Shown here: one piece after another, positions 7,825 to 17,202 of the stretch
Numbering within the stretch: the first letter of the stretch is position 1
Layout: each line of letters begins with the position of its first letter
Source of the DNA: an uncultured Oscillospiraceae bacterium
GTDB taxonomy: Bacteria > Bacillota > Clostridia > Oscillospirales > Oscillospiraceae
Direction of reading: 5' to 3'
Length of the DNA stretch: 42,806 nt
Assembly (NCBI GenBank): GCA_947623875.1
Contig: CANQII010000005.1
Coordinates: 1 to 42,806, forward strand
Made by a program: the position numbers and the translations under genes
Notes under the pieces: model-generated
Database searches by the model: none
The model's input: only the letters and a program-made list of their open reading frames with translations
What the model was told of the DNA's origin: nothing

Positions 7825-9141
7825 ATGGGAAAGTACATTCCCGCCACACCGGAAGAGCGGCAGGGCATGCTGGAGGCCATCGGCCTCACCAGCACCGAGC
7901 AGCTCTACGATGTGGTCCCCGCCTCCGTGCGGGTGCAGGAACTGCACCTGCCCTCCGGGCTGAGTGAGCTGGAGGTATCCCAGAAGGTCTCCGCCCTGGC
8001 GGAGGCCAATGAGACCTTCCGGAGCATCTTCCTGGGCGCCGGCGCATACCACCACTATATCCCCGCCATCGTGAAGAGCATTACCAGCAAGGAGGAGTTT
8101 CTCACCGCCTACACCCCCTATCAGGCGGAGATCAGCCAGGGCGTCCTCCAGTCTATCTTCGAGTACCAGACCCAGATGTGCGAGCTCACCGGCATGGATG
8201 TGTCCAATGCCTCCGTCTACGATGGCGCCACCGCCGCTGCGGAAGCGGTTCTGATGTGCCAGGAGCGGAAGCGGAAAAGCGTCATCGTGTCCGGCGCGGC
8301 GGATCCCCAGGTGATCACCGTGATCCGCACGTACTGCGAGAGCCGGGATGTGCCGGTTACCGTGGTGCCCGCAGAGGGCTGCGCCACCGATCCCGCCGCC
8401 ATTCGGGCCCTGCTCACCAAAGAGACCGCTGCAGTCTACGTGCAGAACCCCAACTACTACGGTGTCATCGAGGACGTGGCCGCCATCACCAATGCGGCAC
8501 ACGAGGCCGGCGCCAAGATGATCGTGGGGGTGAACCCCATCTCCCTGGGCATCCTCAAAACCCCGGGCGAGTACGGCGCGGACATCGCCGTGGGCGAGGG
8601 CCAGCCGCTGGGGTTGCCCCTCTCCTTTGGCGGCCCCTATCTCGGTTTCATGACCTGCAAGTCCGCCATGATGCGCAAGCTCCCCGGCCGCATCGTGGGC
8701 CAAACCACAGACCACCAGGGGAGACGGGCCTTTGTGCTCACCCTTCAGGCCAGAGAGCAGCACATCCGCCGGGAGAAGGCGTCCTCCAACATCTGCTCCA
8801 ATGAGGCCCTCTGTGCCATGACTGCCTCCGTGTACCTCGCCGCCATGGGACCCAAGGGTCTCCGCCAGGTGGCGGAGAGCTCCCTGTCTCACGCCCACTA
8901 CCTGGCGGCGGAGCTGGGCAAGCGCGGCTTTACCCTTCGCAGCGGAGACAAGCCCTTCTTCCATGAATTTCTCACAGATTGCCCCGTGGATCCGGTGGTT
9001 CTCAACGCCAAATTGGCGGAGAAGGGGATTCTGGGCGGACTGCCCGTGGACGGCGGCATCCTCTGGTGCTGCACCGAACTGAACAGCAAGGCTGAGATAG
9101 ACCGCCTGGTATCCATCGTGGAGGAGGTGTGTGCCCAATGA
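7825..9141 (+). CDS. gcvPA: Glycine dehydrogenase (decarboxylating) subunit 1
   Basis: 438 aa; FLGAGAYHHYIPAIVKSI...YTPYQAEISQGVLQSIFEYQTQMCELTGMDVSNASVYDGATAAAEA. Confidence 0.95.
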   Translation: MGKYIPATPEERQGMLEAIGLTSTEQLYDVVPASVRVQELHLPSGLSELEVSQKVSALAEANETFRSIFLGAGAYHHYIPAIVKSITSKEEFLTAYTPYQAEISQGVLQSIFEYQTQMCELTGMDVSNASVYDGATAAAEAVLMCQERKRKSVIVSGAADPQVITVIRTYCESRDVPVTVVPAEGCATDPAAIRALLTKETAAVYVQNPNYYGVIEDVAAITNAAHEAGAKMIVGVNPISLGILKTPGEYGADIAVGEGQPLGLPLSFGGPYLGFMTCKSAMMRKLPGRIVGQTTDHQGRRAFVLTLQAREQHIRREKASSNICSNEALCAMTASVYLAAMGPKGLRQVAESSLSHAHYLAAELGKRGFTLRSGDKPFFHEFLTDCPVDPVVLNAKLAEKGILGGLPVDGGILWCCTELNSKAEIDRLVSIVEEVCAQ

Positions 9142-10571
9142 AACTGCTCTTTGAACGCAGCTGTCCCGGACGGGGCAGCGATCTGCTGCCGCCCTGCGAT
9201 GTGCCTGTAACTCAGCTGCCTGCAGACCTCTGCCGGGAGAGCGCACCCCAACTCCCGGAGATCTCGGAGGTGGACCTCAGCCGGCACTACACGGAGCTGG
9301 CCAAGCAGACCCACGGCGTGAACGATGGCTTCTATCCCCTGGGCTCCTGCACCATGAAATACAACCCCCGCATTGATGAGGAGATGGCGGCCCTGCCCGG
9401 CTTCACCAATCTCCACCCCCTGCAGAGTCTGGATACGGTACAGGGCGCCCTGGAGGTGCTCCACACCGCCGAGCAGTATCTCTGTGAGATCACCGGCATG
9501 CATGCCATGACCTTCCAGCCCGCCGCCGGCGCCCACGGCGAGTACACCGGCCTGCTCCTCATCCGGAAGTACCACCAGTCCCGGGGGGACGCCGCCCGGA
9601 CCAAGATCCTGGTGCCGGACTCCGCCCACGGCACCAACCCGGCCTCCGCCACCATGGCGGGGTTCACCGTGGTCCATGTGCCCTCCAATGCCCAGGGCGG
9701 GGTGGATCTGGACGCCCTGAGAGAAGTGGCGGGCCCGGACACCGCCGGCCTCATGCTCACCAATCCCAACACCGTGGGCCTCTTCGATCCCAACATCCTG
9801 GAGATCACCCAGATCGTCCACGATGCCGGCGGCCTCTGCTATTATGACGGCGCCAACCTGAACGCCGTCATGGGCCACGTCCGCCCCGGGGACATGGGCT
9901 TCGACTGCGTCCACATCAATCTCCACAAGACCTTCGCCACGCCTCACGGCGGCGGCGGTCCCGGCAGCGGCCCGGTGGGCTGCAAGGCCTTCCTGGCGGA
10001 CTTCCTGCCGGCCCCTCGGGTGGTGGAGAAGGACGGGGTATATGCCCTGGAGACCCCCGCCCACACCATGGGACAGGTGCGCAGCTTCTACGGCAACTTC
10101 CTCGTGGTGGTGAAGGCCCTCACCTATATCCTCACCCTAGGCAAAGAGGGCATCCCCGAGGCCTCCGCCGGTGCTGTGCTCAACGCCAACTACCTGATGA
10201 AAAAGCTTGCAGACCGGTACACCATGTCTTATAATACCCTCTGCATGCACGAGTTTGTCATGAGCCTGGAGCCCCAGAGCCACGCCATCGGGGTAACCGC
10301 CATGGACATCGCCAAGCGCCTGCTGGACTTCGGCATCCATCCGCCCACGATGTACTTCCCCCTCATCGTCCACGAGGCCCTGATGGTGGAGCCCACCGAG
10401 ACGGAGAGCCGGGAAACCCTGGATGAGGCAGCTGAGATCTTCCTCAAGATCCTGGATGAGGCGGAGAAAGACCCGGAGGGCCTGCACGCGGCGCCCCACA
10501 ACACCGCCATCGGCCGGCCGGACGAGGTGGCGGCGGCACGCAATCCCATCCTCCGCTATACCGCACCCTGA
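9138..10571 (+). CDS. gcvPB: Glycine dehydrogenase (decarboxylating) subunit 2
   Basis: ATGA overlap with gcvPA; GVNDGFYPLGSCTMKYNPRI...DSAHGTNPASATMAGF...HINLHKTFATPHGGGGPGSGPVG. Confidence 0.95.
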   Translation: MKLLFERSCPGRGSDLLPPCDVPVTQLPADLCRESAPQLPEISEVDLSRHYTELAKQTHGVNDGFYPLGSCTMKYNPRIDEEMAALPGFTNLHPLQSLDTVQGALEVLHTAEQYLCEITGMHAMTFQPAAGAHGEYTGLLLIRKYHQSRGDAARTKILVPDSAHGTNPASATMAGFTVVHVPSNAQGGVDLDALREVAGPDTAGLMLTNPNTVGLFDPNILEITQIVHDAGGLCYYDGANLNAVMGHVRPGDMGFDCVHINLHKTFATPHGGGGPGSGPVGCKAFLADFLPAPRVVEKDGVYALETPAHTMGQVRSFYGNFLVVVKALTYILTLGKEGIPEASAGAVLNANYLMKKLADRYTMSYNTLCMHEFVMSLEPQSHAIGVTAMDIAKRLLDFGIHPPTMYFPLIVHEALMVEPTETESRETLDEAAEIFLKILDEAEKDPEGLHAAPHNTAIGRPDEVAAARNPILRYTAP

Positions 10572-10574
10572 TCT

Positions 10575-11567
10575 ATGGGAGATACCGCTATCCAAAAACT
10601 CTATACCATTGAGACCGCATCCACGGACCCCTGCCGGAATCTGGCCGTGGAGGAGTATCTCCTCCATGCGGTACAACCGGGAGAGTGTATCCTGTACCTC
10701 TGGCAGAACCAGCACACCGTGGTGATCGGACGAAATCAAAACGCAGCGGCAGAGTGCCGCTACGAGGCCCTGGAGGCAGACGGCGGACATCTGGTCCGCC
10801 GTCTCTCTGGGGGCGGGGCGGTGTACCACGATCTGGGCAACCTGAACTTCACCTTCCTGGTGCAGCGCAGCGGCTACGATCTCGAAAAGCAGACGGAGAC
10901 CATCCTGCAGGCGGTTCAGAGCGTGGGGATCCACGCCGAGCGCAACGGCCGCAATGACCTCACCGTGGACGGGGGCAAGTTCTCCGGTCATGCCTATTAC
11001 CGCACCGGAGAGCAGTGCTATCACCACGGCACCATCATGCTGGACGTATCCGTGGCTGCTCTGGAGAAGTATCTGCAGGTCTCGCCCCTGAAGCTGGAGG
11101 CCAAAGGGGTGAAGTCTGTCCGCTCCCGGGTGACCAACCTCCGCCAATACCGGACGGACCTTACCGTCCAGGAGATGAAAGCGGCGCTGATTGCCGCCTT
11201 CCAGAAGGTCTATGGGCTGCCGGCCCAGCGGCTGGATGAGAGAGACCTGCCCCAGGACGCCATCGCAGCGGGAACAGCCCGGTTTGCAGACCCCGCCTGG
11301 CGGTATGGAGACGCCGCCCCACTGCCCAATTCCCGGGAGGCCCGCCTGGACTGGGGCCTCCTCCGGATCGACTATGCCCTGGAAGACAACATCATCCGCA
11401 AGGCCGCTGTCTACTCAGACGGCCTGGACGCGGATTACCTCAGCGCTGTTCCCGGCCTTCTTCAGGGGTGTCCCCTGGAGGAGACCGCCCTGCGGCGTGC
11501 CCTCACCCGCCTGGAGGCGCCGGACCCGGTGCTCCAGGGTGTTCTGAATCTTCTCACGAGGAAGTGA
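10575..11567 (+). CDS. lplA: Lipoate-protein ligase A
   Basis: NLAVEEYLL...LYLWQNQHTVVIGRNQNA..., LVRRLSGGGAVYHDLGNLNFTF, NGRNDLTVDGGKFSGHAYY. Confidence 0.9.
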   Translation: MGDTAIQKLYTIETASTDPCRNLAVEEYLLHAVQPGECILYLWQNQHTVVIGRNQNAAAECRYEALEADGGHLVRRLSGGGAVYHDLGNLNFTFLVQRSGYDLEKQTETILQAVQSVGIHAERNGRNDLTVDGGKFSGHAYYRTGEQCYHHGTIMLDVSVAALEKYLQVSPLKLEAKGVKSVRSRVTNLRQYRTDLTVQEMKAALIAAFQKVYGLPAQRLDERDLPQDAIAAGTARFADPAWRYGDAAPLPNSREARLDWGLLRIDYALEDNIIRKAAVYSDGLDADYLSAVPGLLQGCPLEETALRRALTRLEAPDPVLQGVLNLLTRK

Positions 11568-11572
11568 TCCCC

Positions 11573-12934
11573 ATGACGTTTGATATCGCCATCATCGGCG
11601 GCGGCCCCGGCGGATACACCGCAGCGGAAAAGGCGGCCAAAGAGGGACTTTCTGTGGTGCTCTTTGAGCAGGACCTCATCGGCGGCACCTGCCTGAACCG
11701 GGGCTGTATCCTCACTAAGGCGCTGCTCCACGCAGCAGAGGCCTATGCCGCCCTGGCAGACGCCGAGTCGCTGGGCATCCATGTGGAAAACGTCTCCATG
11801 GACTTTGCAGCCATGCACCGGCGCAAGGACAGCGTGGTGACCACCCTGCGGCAAGGGGTGGAGAAGCTGATGAAGGCCAACAAGGTTACGGTTGTTACCG
11901 GCACTGCCTGCATCCAGGCCCCCGGCATGGTCTCCTGCAACGGCGAGACCTACGAGGTACGGGACATCATCATCGCCACCGGCTCCAAGGTCTTCTACCC
12001 GCCCATCCCTGGTATTCACGGGCCTGGGGTCTATAACAGCAATGATCTCCTGGAGGGCGAGGGCAAAGCACTCCACTCCCTCGTGATCATCGGCGGCGGG
12101 GTAGTGGGCGTGGAGTGCGCCTGCCTTTACCGGGATCTGGGCTGTGAGGTTACCATACTGGAAGTGGCAGATCACATCCTGCCGCCTATGGACCGGGAGA
12201 TCGCCCAGCGGCTCACCATGTTCCTGAAGAAGCAGGGGATCACCGTGGCCACCAAGGTCTCTGTGGAGAAGATCGAGGGAGAGCCCGGCGCCATGTCCGT
12301 CACCTACCAGGACAAGAAGGGCACTTCCTATACCGTGCAGGCGGAAGGTGTGCTGGCTGCCACCGGCAGACGGGCCAATCTGGAGGGCCTGCTCTCTGAT
12401 GGGCTGGACCTGCAGCTGGAGCGGGGCGCCGTGGTGGGAGACGAGGCCGGATGTACCAGCATCCCCCACATCTATGTGATCGGAGACGCCAAGGCCGGCA
12501 ACATCCAGCTGGCCCATGTGGCCTCCGCCCAAGGCGAGAATGCGGTGGCCCACATCGTTGGCAAGCCGATGCCCTTGGACACCTCTGTGATCCCCAGCTG
12601 CGTGTACACCAACCCGGAGATCGCCTCCGTGGGCCTCACCGAGGACGAGGCGAAGGCTATCGGCATCAAGCCCAAGTGCGGCAAGGTGCTCACTGGCGCC
12701 AACGGCAAGTGCCTCATCGAAGGGGCGGAGAGCGGCTATGTGAAAGTGATCTCAGACAGCGAGACCGGCCGCATTCTGGGCGCCCAACTGGTGTGCCCCC
12801 GGGCAACCGACATGATCGGGGAACTGGCGGTGGCGGTACAGAAGAAGCTCACGGCCGCTGAACTGGCAGCGGTTGTCCACGCCCATCCCACCTTCGGTGA
12901 GATGGTGTACGGCGCGGTGGAAGGGCTGCGCTGA
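11573..12934 (+). CDS. lpdA: Dihydrolipoyl dehydrogenase
   Basis: DIAIIGGGPGGYTAAEKAAKEGLSVVLFEQDLIGGTCLNRGCILTK; dimerization domain ending VVHAHPTFGEMVYGAVEGL. Confidence 0.93.
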   Translation: MTFDIAIIGGGPGGYTAAEKAAKEGLSVVLFEQDLIGGTCLNRGCILTKALLHAAEAYAALADAESLGIHVENVSMDFAAMHRRKDSVVTTLRQGVEKLMKANKVTVVTGTACIQAPGMVSCNGETYEVRDIIIATGSKVFYPPIPGIHGPGVYNSNDLLEGEGKALHSLVIIGGGVVGVECACLYRDLGCEVTILEVADHILPPMDREIAQRLTMFLKKQGITVATKVSVEKIEGEPGAMSVTYQDKKGTSYTVQAEGVLAATGRRANLEGLLSDGLDLQLERGAVVGDEAGCTSIPHIYVIGDAKAGNIQLAHVASAQGENAVAHIVGKPMPLDTSVIPSCVYTNPEIASVGLTEDEAKAIGIKPKCGKVLTGANGKCLIEGAESGYVKVISDSETGRILGAQLVCPRATDMIGELAVAVQKKLTAAELAAVVHAHPTFGEMVYGAVEGLR

Positions 12935-12953
12935 GGACCGAAATAAGCGAAAA

Positions 12954-12995
12954 CGCCCAGCAGATGGGGGAACCTCATCTGCTGGGCGATGTTTC
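12954..12995 (+). terminator. Terminator of the gcv operon
   Basis: CGCCCAGCAGATG-GGGGAACCT-CATCTGCTGGGCG followed by a T-rich stretch (ATGTTTCTATTT). Confidence 0.8.
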
Positions 12996-13102
12996 TATTT
13001 GTCTTCTGAATCATGTAAAAGAATGGTGCACAATTGAACCTTGCATCTTGACACTTTTGGGCCTGCGCTGTGTTCTGGCAGAGCAGCGGCACAGCCTGTG
13101 GC

Positions 13103-13786
13103 TCACTCTGCAGCGAAGACGGCATCCAGGTCTATTTCCAGGGGCGGGAAGCTGGATACAGGCACAGTTCCAAAGCGATAGATCTGCTGCCGATAGCTCC
13201 CGTGTTCCATAAGGCAGACGGTGAGCTTTTGCTGGTATGAATCTACGATCCAGCACTCCTGGACCCCGGCGGCCTGGTACAGGTCCAGCTTCTCGCCGAA
13301 GGCCATGTCTTCCTCCCCCTGGGATAAAACCTCCACCACCAGATCTGGAGCACCCAGGCAGCCCACCTCTCCGATTTTGGATCGGTCTTCGATCGCAAAG
13401 AAGTCTGGCTGCAGTACGGTGCCGATCTTCGTGTACGGCGTCTCTGATGTGGCAAACGGCATCACCAGATAAGGAACTGCCCGAACGAGAGGGACTTTCC
13501 CGCGCAGGAAAGAGACAAATGAACAGAGAAGCTCGCCGAGGACGGCCTGGTGACGGTCTGTTGGGTGGGGCAGTTTCCAGAGCTTGCCCTGGTGCAGCTC
13601 GAAGAGGCCGTTTTCCGGCATGGCCCAGAGGTCTTCCAACGTATACCGGACGCCATCTGGAAGCTCCAGGAGATGGCCATCGCTCATGCGGCGGGGGATG
13701 CCGTCAATGAGTTCATACAGGTCCAGTTCCGGCATGGCCAGCAGATCTGCCAGGGTGTATCGCCGATCTGAGGCGAAGAGGTCCAT
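13103..13786 (-). CDS. Uma2 family endonuclease (DUF820)
   Basis: YELIDGIPRRMS..., QPDFFAIEDRSKIGEVGCLGAPDLVVEVLSQGEE...EKLDLYQAAGVQECWIVD. Confidence 0.85.
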   Translation of the reverse strand: MDLFASDRRYTLADLLAMPELDLYELIDGIPRRMSDGHLLELPDGVRYTLEDLWAMPENGLFELHQGKLWKLPHPTDRHQAVLGELLCSFVSFLRGKVPLVRAVPYLVMPFATSETPYTKIGTVLQPDFFAIEDRSKIGEVGCLGAPDLVVEVLSQGEEDMAFGEKLDLYQAAGVQECWIVDSYQQKLTVCLMEHGSYRQQIYRFGTVPVSSFPPLEIDLDAVFAAE

Positions 13787-13796
13787 GGTGCCCACC

Positions 13797-14486
13797 TCAC
13801 GCGTTCTGGCAGCGGCGGAAGACACGGTCTAGATCGATCTCCAGGGGCGGGAAGACGGTAACCGGGACTGTGCGGTCCCGATAGACCTGCCTCCGGTATC
13901 TCCCGTGTTCCAGGAGACAGACGGTGAGCTCCTTTCGATGCGGATCGGCGATCCAGTACTCCCGAACCCCGGCGGCCTCATAGAGATCCAACTTCTCGCC
14001 GAAATCGAAGTCCTCCGCCCCCGAGGTCAGGACCTCCACCACCAGTTCCGGCGCCCCAAAGCAGCCATCGTCTGAGACCCTGGACCGGTCTCGGATGGCG
14101 CAGAAGTCCGGCTCCAGGACGGTGTCTATCTCGTCATAGGGGGTCTCCGGAGTTGCAAACGGCATGACGAATACCGGGAAAGACAGCCAGTACACGCCCA
14201 TCTTGTCCAGGGGATCCATCAGCGGATAGCAGAGATCTTGAAGCACTCTGATGTGGGTGAGGGTGGGGCGCGGCAGCTTGCGCAGTTTCCCATGGAGCAC
14301 TTCGAAATAGCCGTTCTCTGGTATGGCGAGGAATTCGTCAATGGTGTACTGTACGCCCTCCGGCAGTTGGATGGCCTTGCCACCGTACTTGGGGTACAGA
14401 AGGCCGTCTATGAACTCATAGGGTCCCAACGGCGAGGCGATGAGGTCCGCCATGGTACAGTGGTGATCTGGGGCGAAGATGTCCAT
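13797..14486 (-). CDS. Uma2 family endonuclease (DUF820), tandem paralogue
   Basis: LEPDFCAIRDRSRVSDDGCFGAPELVVEVLTSGAEDFDFGEKLDLYEAAGVREYWIADP. SD GGAGG 8 nt before ATG 14486. Confidence 0.85.
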   Translation of the reverse strand: MDIFAPDHHCTMADLIASPLGPYEFIDGLLYPKYGGKAIQLPEGVQYTIDEFLAIPENGYFEVLHGKLRKLPRPTLTHIRVLQDLCYPLMDPLDKMGVYWLSFPVFVMPFATPETPYDEIDTVLEPDFCAIRDRSRVSDDGCFGAPELVVEVLTSGAEDFDFGEKLDLYEAAGVREYWIADPHRKELTVCLLEHGRYRRQVYRDRTVPVTVFPPLEIDLDRVFRRCQNA

Positions 14487-14506
14487 GATGCAGTCCTCCA
14501 CTTGAC

Positions 14507-14524
14507 AATTAAATATACTTAATT
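14507..14524. promoter_or_regulatory. Palindromic operator candidate in the Uma2 leader
   Basis: AATTAA-ATATAC-TTAATT, between the promoter and the Uma2 start codon. Confidence 0.4.
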
Positions 14525-14538
14525 ACATTACTAGCTCT

Positions 14539-14568
14539 ATTATACAACAAAGGAAAGGGCCGTGTCAA
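14539..14568 (-). promoter_or_regulatory. Promoter of the Uma2 pair
   Basis: On the minus strand: TTGACA - 18 nt - TATAAT. Confidence 0.7.
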
Positions 14569-14607
14569 GGAGGGAGGACTGGGGCAAACTCCAAAAAAGG
14601 AAAAGCT

Positions 14608-14636
14608 TGCACAATTTCGGCTGGCGTACTATACTC
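14608..14636 (+). promoter_or_regulatory. Promoter upstream of the ISKra4-like transposase gene
   Basis: TTGCAC - 17 nt - TATACT about 25 nt before the GGAGG SD. Confidence 0.5.
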
Positions 14637-14659
14637 CAAGATATCGGGAGGCGAGATGT

Positions 14660-16156
14660 ATGGCAGACATGGATGCGGAGAAGCTGCAGCGTGCGGTGGA
14701 CCGGGCGAAAATGGACCTCGATGAGACCTTGGAGCGCTATCGCGAGGCGGTGCACAATGCGGTCCAAAGTGCAGACGGCGTATCGGTGATCTGCCAGATC
14801 CAACCTCTCTGGAGTGCTCTGGACGGGGAACTCCGGGAGATCACTGCCCAGCTGATCGGCGGCACCATTGGCTCTATCCGGGAACGCAGCTTCATAGCGG
14901 ACCGGCGGAGGGAATACGAGGAGAAAGGCGTGCTGCTCAAAAACATCGGCGCATCCCAGCGGGAGATTATTGGTGTCTTTGGAAAGGTCCCATACAGCAG
15001 GACTGCGCTGTACCCGGCGGATCCGGAGAGCGCCATGAGATTTCAGGAGATGGCTGGTGCCAAAAGCGTCTATCCCTTGGATGGGGTGCTTGGTCTGGAC
15101 AGACTGCCATACAGGATCACCTGCGACATGATGTGTAGGTTGGCGCGAGAGGCTGTTCGGGCTGTGTCCTATGAATGTGCCGCAGAGCAGATCCAGCATG
15201 TGTACCAGGTCTCGATCAGTTCAACGCAGGTGAAGTCTGTTACGGAATTTGTGGGGAGCTGCGTGCTGGAAGAGCAGGCAAAGCTGGTTGCAGCGGCGGA
15301 ACAGAATGGGTGCAAGAAACCCGATCAGGGGAGGCGCCACAGGCGCCCCAACGACATCCTCTACCTGGAGATCGGCGCCGGTCCGGTGTGCCTTCGGGAC
15401 CTGCCTGGGAAAGAGGTCTGGGGAACCTGCCAGGGGGCTATGGCCTTCCACAGCTCCCGGGTGCAGACCGGTCCAGTCCGGCATGGGAAGACCATCTGCA
15501 GGGTGATGGAGCGAGACTGCATCGGATATGTGGGCTCTCCCGAGGAGTTCCGGTCCCATTTGTTGGCCCTGACGCAGAGAAACGCCTGGGATCAGTGCTC
15601 GGAGGTCGTGGTGCTCAGTGATGGCTCTCCCTGGGCCCGGGAGATGGCAGCCCAGTGGCTGCCGGGGAGCCGGATCATCGTAGACCTCCATGCCCTCCGG
15701 GGGACGGTGGGGAAGTACGCCGCCGCCATGGTGGACGAGACAGAGAACGAGGCCGTTGCCGCTGAGATCTGCGGCCTGGTGGAAACGGGCAGTTTGGACG
15801 AAGCTTTGCAGCGGCTGGAGACGTATCGAAAGAAGCGGCTGGCCAAGGGAATCCCAGATGCAGTTGCTTTCCTTACGGAGAACCGGAATGCTATGGATTA
15901 TCCCCGATACCGGGCGAAGGGGTATCTCGTAGACAGTGATGCCTTGGAGGGCGGCAGTGTCCGCACCGTGCTGGACCGCCTGAGCCTCCACGGCAGCCGT
16001 TGGACCACAGAGGGAGCCCGGCGGATGCTGGCGCTGCAGGCCCGGTATGTGTCCGGGAATTGGGACAGCGTGTGCCGCCTGGTGCGGCGAAAGCTGTATG
16101 GAGAGGGGACTCCAAAACAGAGACAGGGAGGGAAACAGTGTGGCAGCCATGGATGA
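14660..16156 (+). CDS. ISKra4-like transposase
   Basis: 498 aa. C-terminus DALEGGSVRTVLDRLSLHGSRWTTEGARRMLALQARYVSGNWDSVCRLVRRKLYG fits the ISKra4 C-terminal signature; VVVLSDGSPWAREMAAQWLPGSRIIVDLHA fits a DDE-type core. Confidence 0.65.
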   Translation: MADMDAEKLQRAVDRAKMDLDETLERYREAVHNAVQSADGVSVICQIQPLWSALDGELREITAQLIGGTIGSIRERSFIADRRREYEEKGVLLKNIGASQREIIGVFGKVPYSRTALYPADPESAMRFQEMAGAKSVYPLDGVLGLDRLPYRITCDMMCRLAREAVRAVSYECAAEQIQHVYQVSISSTQVKSVTEFVGSCVLEEQAKLVAAAEQNGCKKPDQGRRHRRPNDILYLEIGAGPVCLRDLPGKEVWGTCQGAMAFHSSRVQTGPVRHGKTICRVMERDCIGYVGSPEEFRSHLLALTQRNAWDQCSEVVVLSDGSPWAREMAAQWLPGSRIIVDLHALRGTVGKYAAAMVDETENEAVAAEICGLVETGSLDEALQRLETYRKKRLAKGIPDAVAFLTENRNAMDYPRYRAKGYLVDSDALEGGSVRTVLDRLSLHGSRWTTEGARRMLALQARYVSGNWDSVCRLVRRKLYGEGTPKQRQGGKQCGSHG

Positions 16157-16400
16157 AAAGAAACTGGATGAGGCCCTGGACCGGGCAAAAGCGGACGTTG
16201 AGGAGGCGGTCCAGCGGTATGGCGAGGCGCTGAGACAGGCGAAGTTCGGCGAAGGTGTGCCGGGGATCTATGTGTTTGAAAAGCTCTGGAGCGAGCTGGA
16301 CGGGGAGCTCCGGAGGATCCATGCCCAGCTGATCCGCAGCACCATCGGTTTCATCCGGGAGGATGAGGACAATGCGGCCATAGAAGAGAGTACCGAATAG
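16149..16400 (+). pseudogene. Internally deleted paralogue of the ISKra4-like gene (N-terminal part)
   Basis: MDEKKLDEALDRAKADVEEAVQRYGEALRQ...LWSELDGELRRIHAQLIRSTIGFIRE aligns to the first ~75 aa of the 14660 ORF. GTG 16140 is an alternative start. Sequence at 16401-16490 resembles the C-terminal region, out of frame. Confidence 0.6.
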
Positions 16401-16503
16401 GCGGCGATGCCCTGGAGGGGCGGAGACGTCCATACCGTGCTGGGATGGCTGAACCTGCACGGCGGGCAGTACAGCCAACTGCGATGGAAAGGGGAGTTCA
16501 GAT

Positions 16504-17136
16504 ATGGCATTGGAAAGCGCAGTGAAACGCCTCTTTGCAAAGCTGTCCCCCCAGGGGAGCAAGCCAGACAGTGCGGAGAAGAAAGTGACGGAAGGGCCGC
16601 CCATTCCCCATGGCTGGGACAGCGACATGATCCCCGCGTCCAATGGCAAGGGACAGAGGGTGGAGCACTCCGGGGGCGGCGGGTACTCCAGCTCCGGCTC
16701 TGTCCGGATTCAGTGGGTGAGCCGGGAGACAGACGCTGAGGGCAAGCCGCTTCGGGAGCGGAGGCCGTCCCCCGCAGAGGTGAAGCAGCTGGATGTGGGG
16801 TTTCGGGCGGCTGGCAAGATCTACCCGGACCTCTCCAAGCTCACGGTGCAGGAGGAGAAGAACGGTCCCTGGGCCCTGGACATGTACGGCCGCACCGTGC
16901 TGGCCCTCCGGGAGCGCTTCCCTTGTTTCGATAGCGAGGACTTCCTCTACGAGCACCGCTACTTCCGCTGGTTCTACCTCTTCCAAGACGGCAAGCTCAC
17001 CTGCGTGTACCACACGGACGAGAGCCATACGGTAACCGTCACGGAGGACGTGCTGGACATCGAGGATCAGTGCTGGCGGGAGATGCAGGAGCTGGACTGC
17101 TTCCGGGAGAGGCGGGACCAGAACAAGGAGACCTGA
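16504..17136 (+). CDS. Hypothetical protein
   Basis: 210-aa ORF with coding-like composition and orientation consistent with upstream genes; no family recognised. Confidence 0.55.
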   Translation: MALESAVKRLFAKLSPQGSKPDSAEKKVTEGPPIPHGWDSDMIPASNGKGQRVEHSGGGGYSSSGSVRIQWVSRETDAEGKPLRERRPSPAEVKQLDVGFRAAGKIYPDLSKLTVQEEKNGPWALDMYGRTVLALRERFPCFDSEDFLYEHRYFRWFYLFQDGKLTCVYHTDESHTVTVTEDVLDIEDQCWREMQELDCFRERRDQNKET

Positions 17137-17147
17137 GTGCATGGAAA

Positions 17148-17178
17148 ACGGGCCTTTCGTGGATGGCGAAAGGCCCGT
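17148..17178 (+). terminator. Intrinsic terminator-like hairpin
   Basis: ACGGGCCTTTCG-TGGATGG-CGAAAGGCCCGT. Confidence 0.65.
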
Positions 17179-17202
17179 CTGTTGTTGCTGATTTTCACTG
17201 AA

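Noticed and set aside
7756-10064. Long minus-strand ORFs opposite gcvPA and gcvPB
   Set aside because: Antisense to confidently identified glycine decarboxylase subunits; no independent support.
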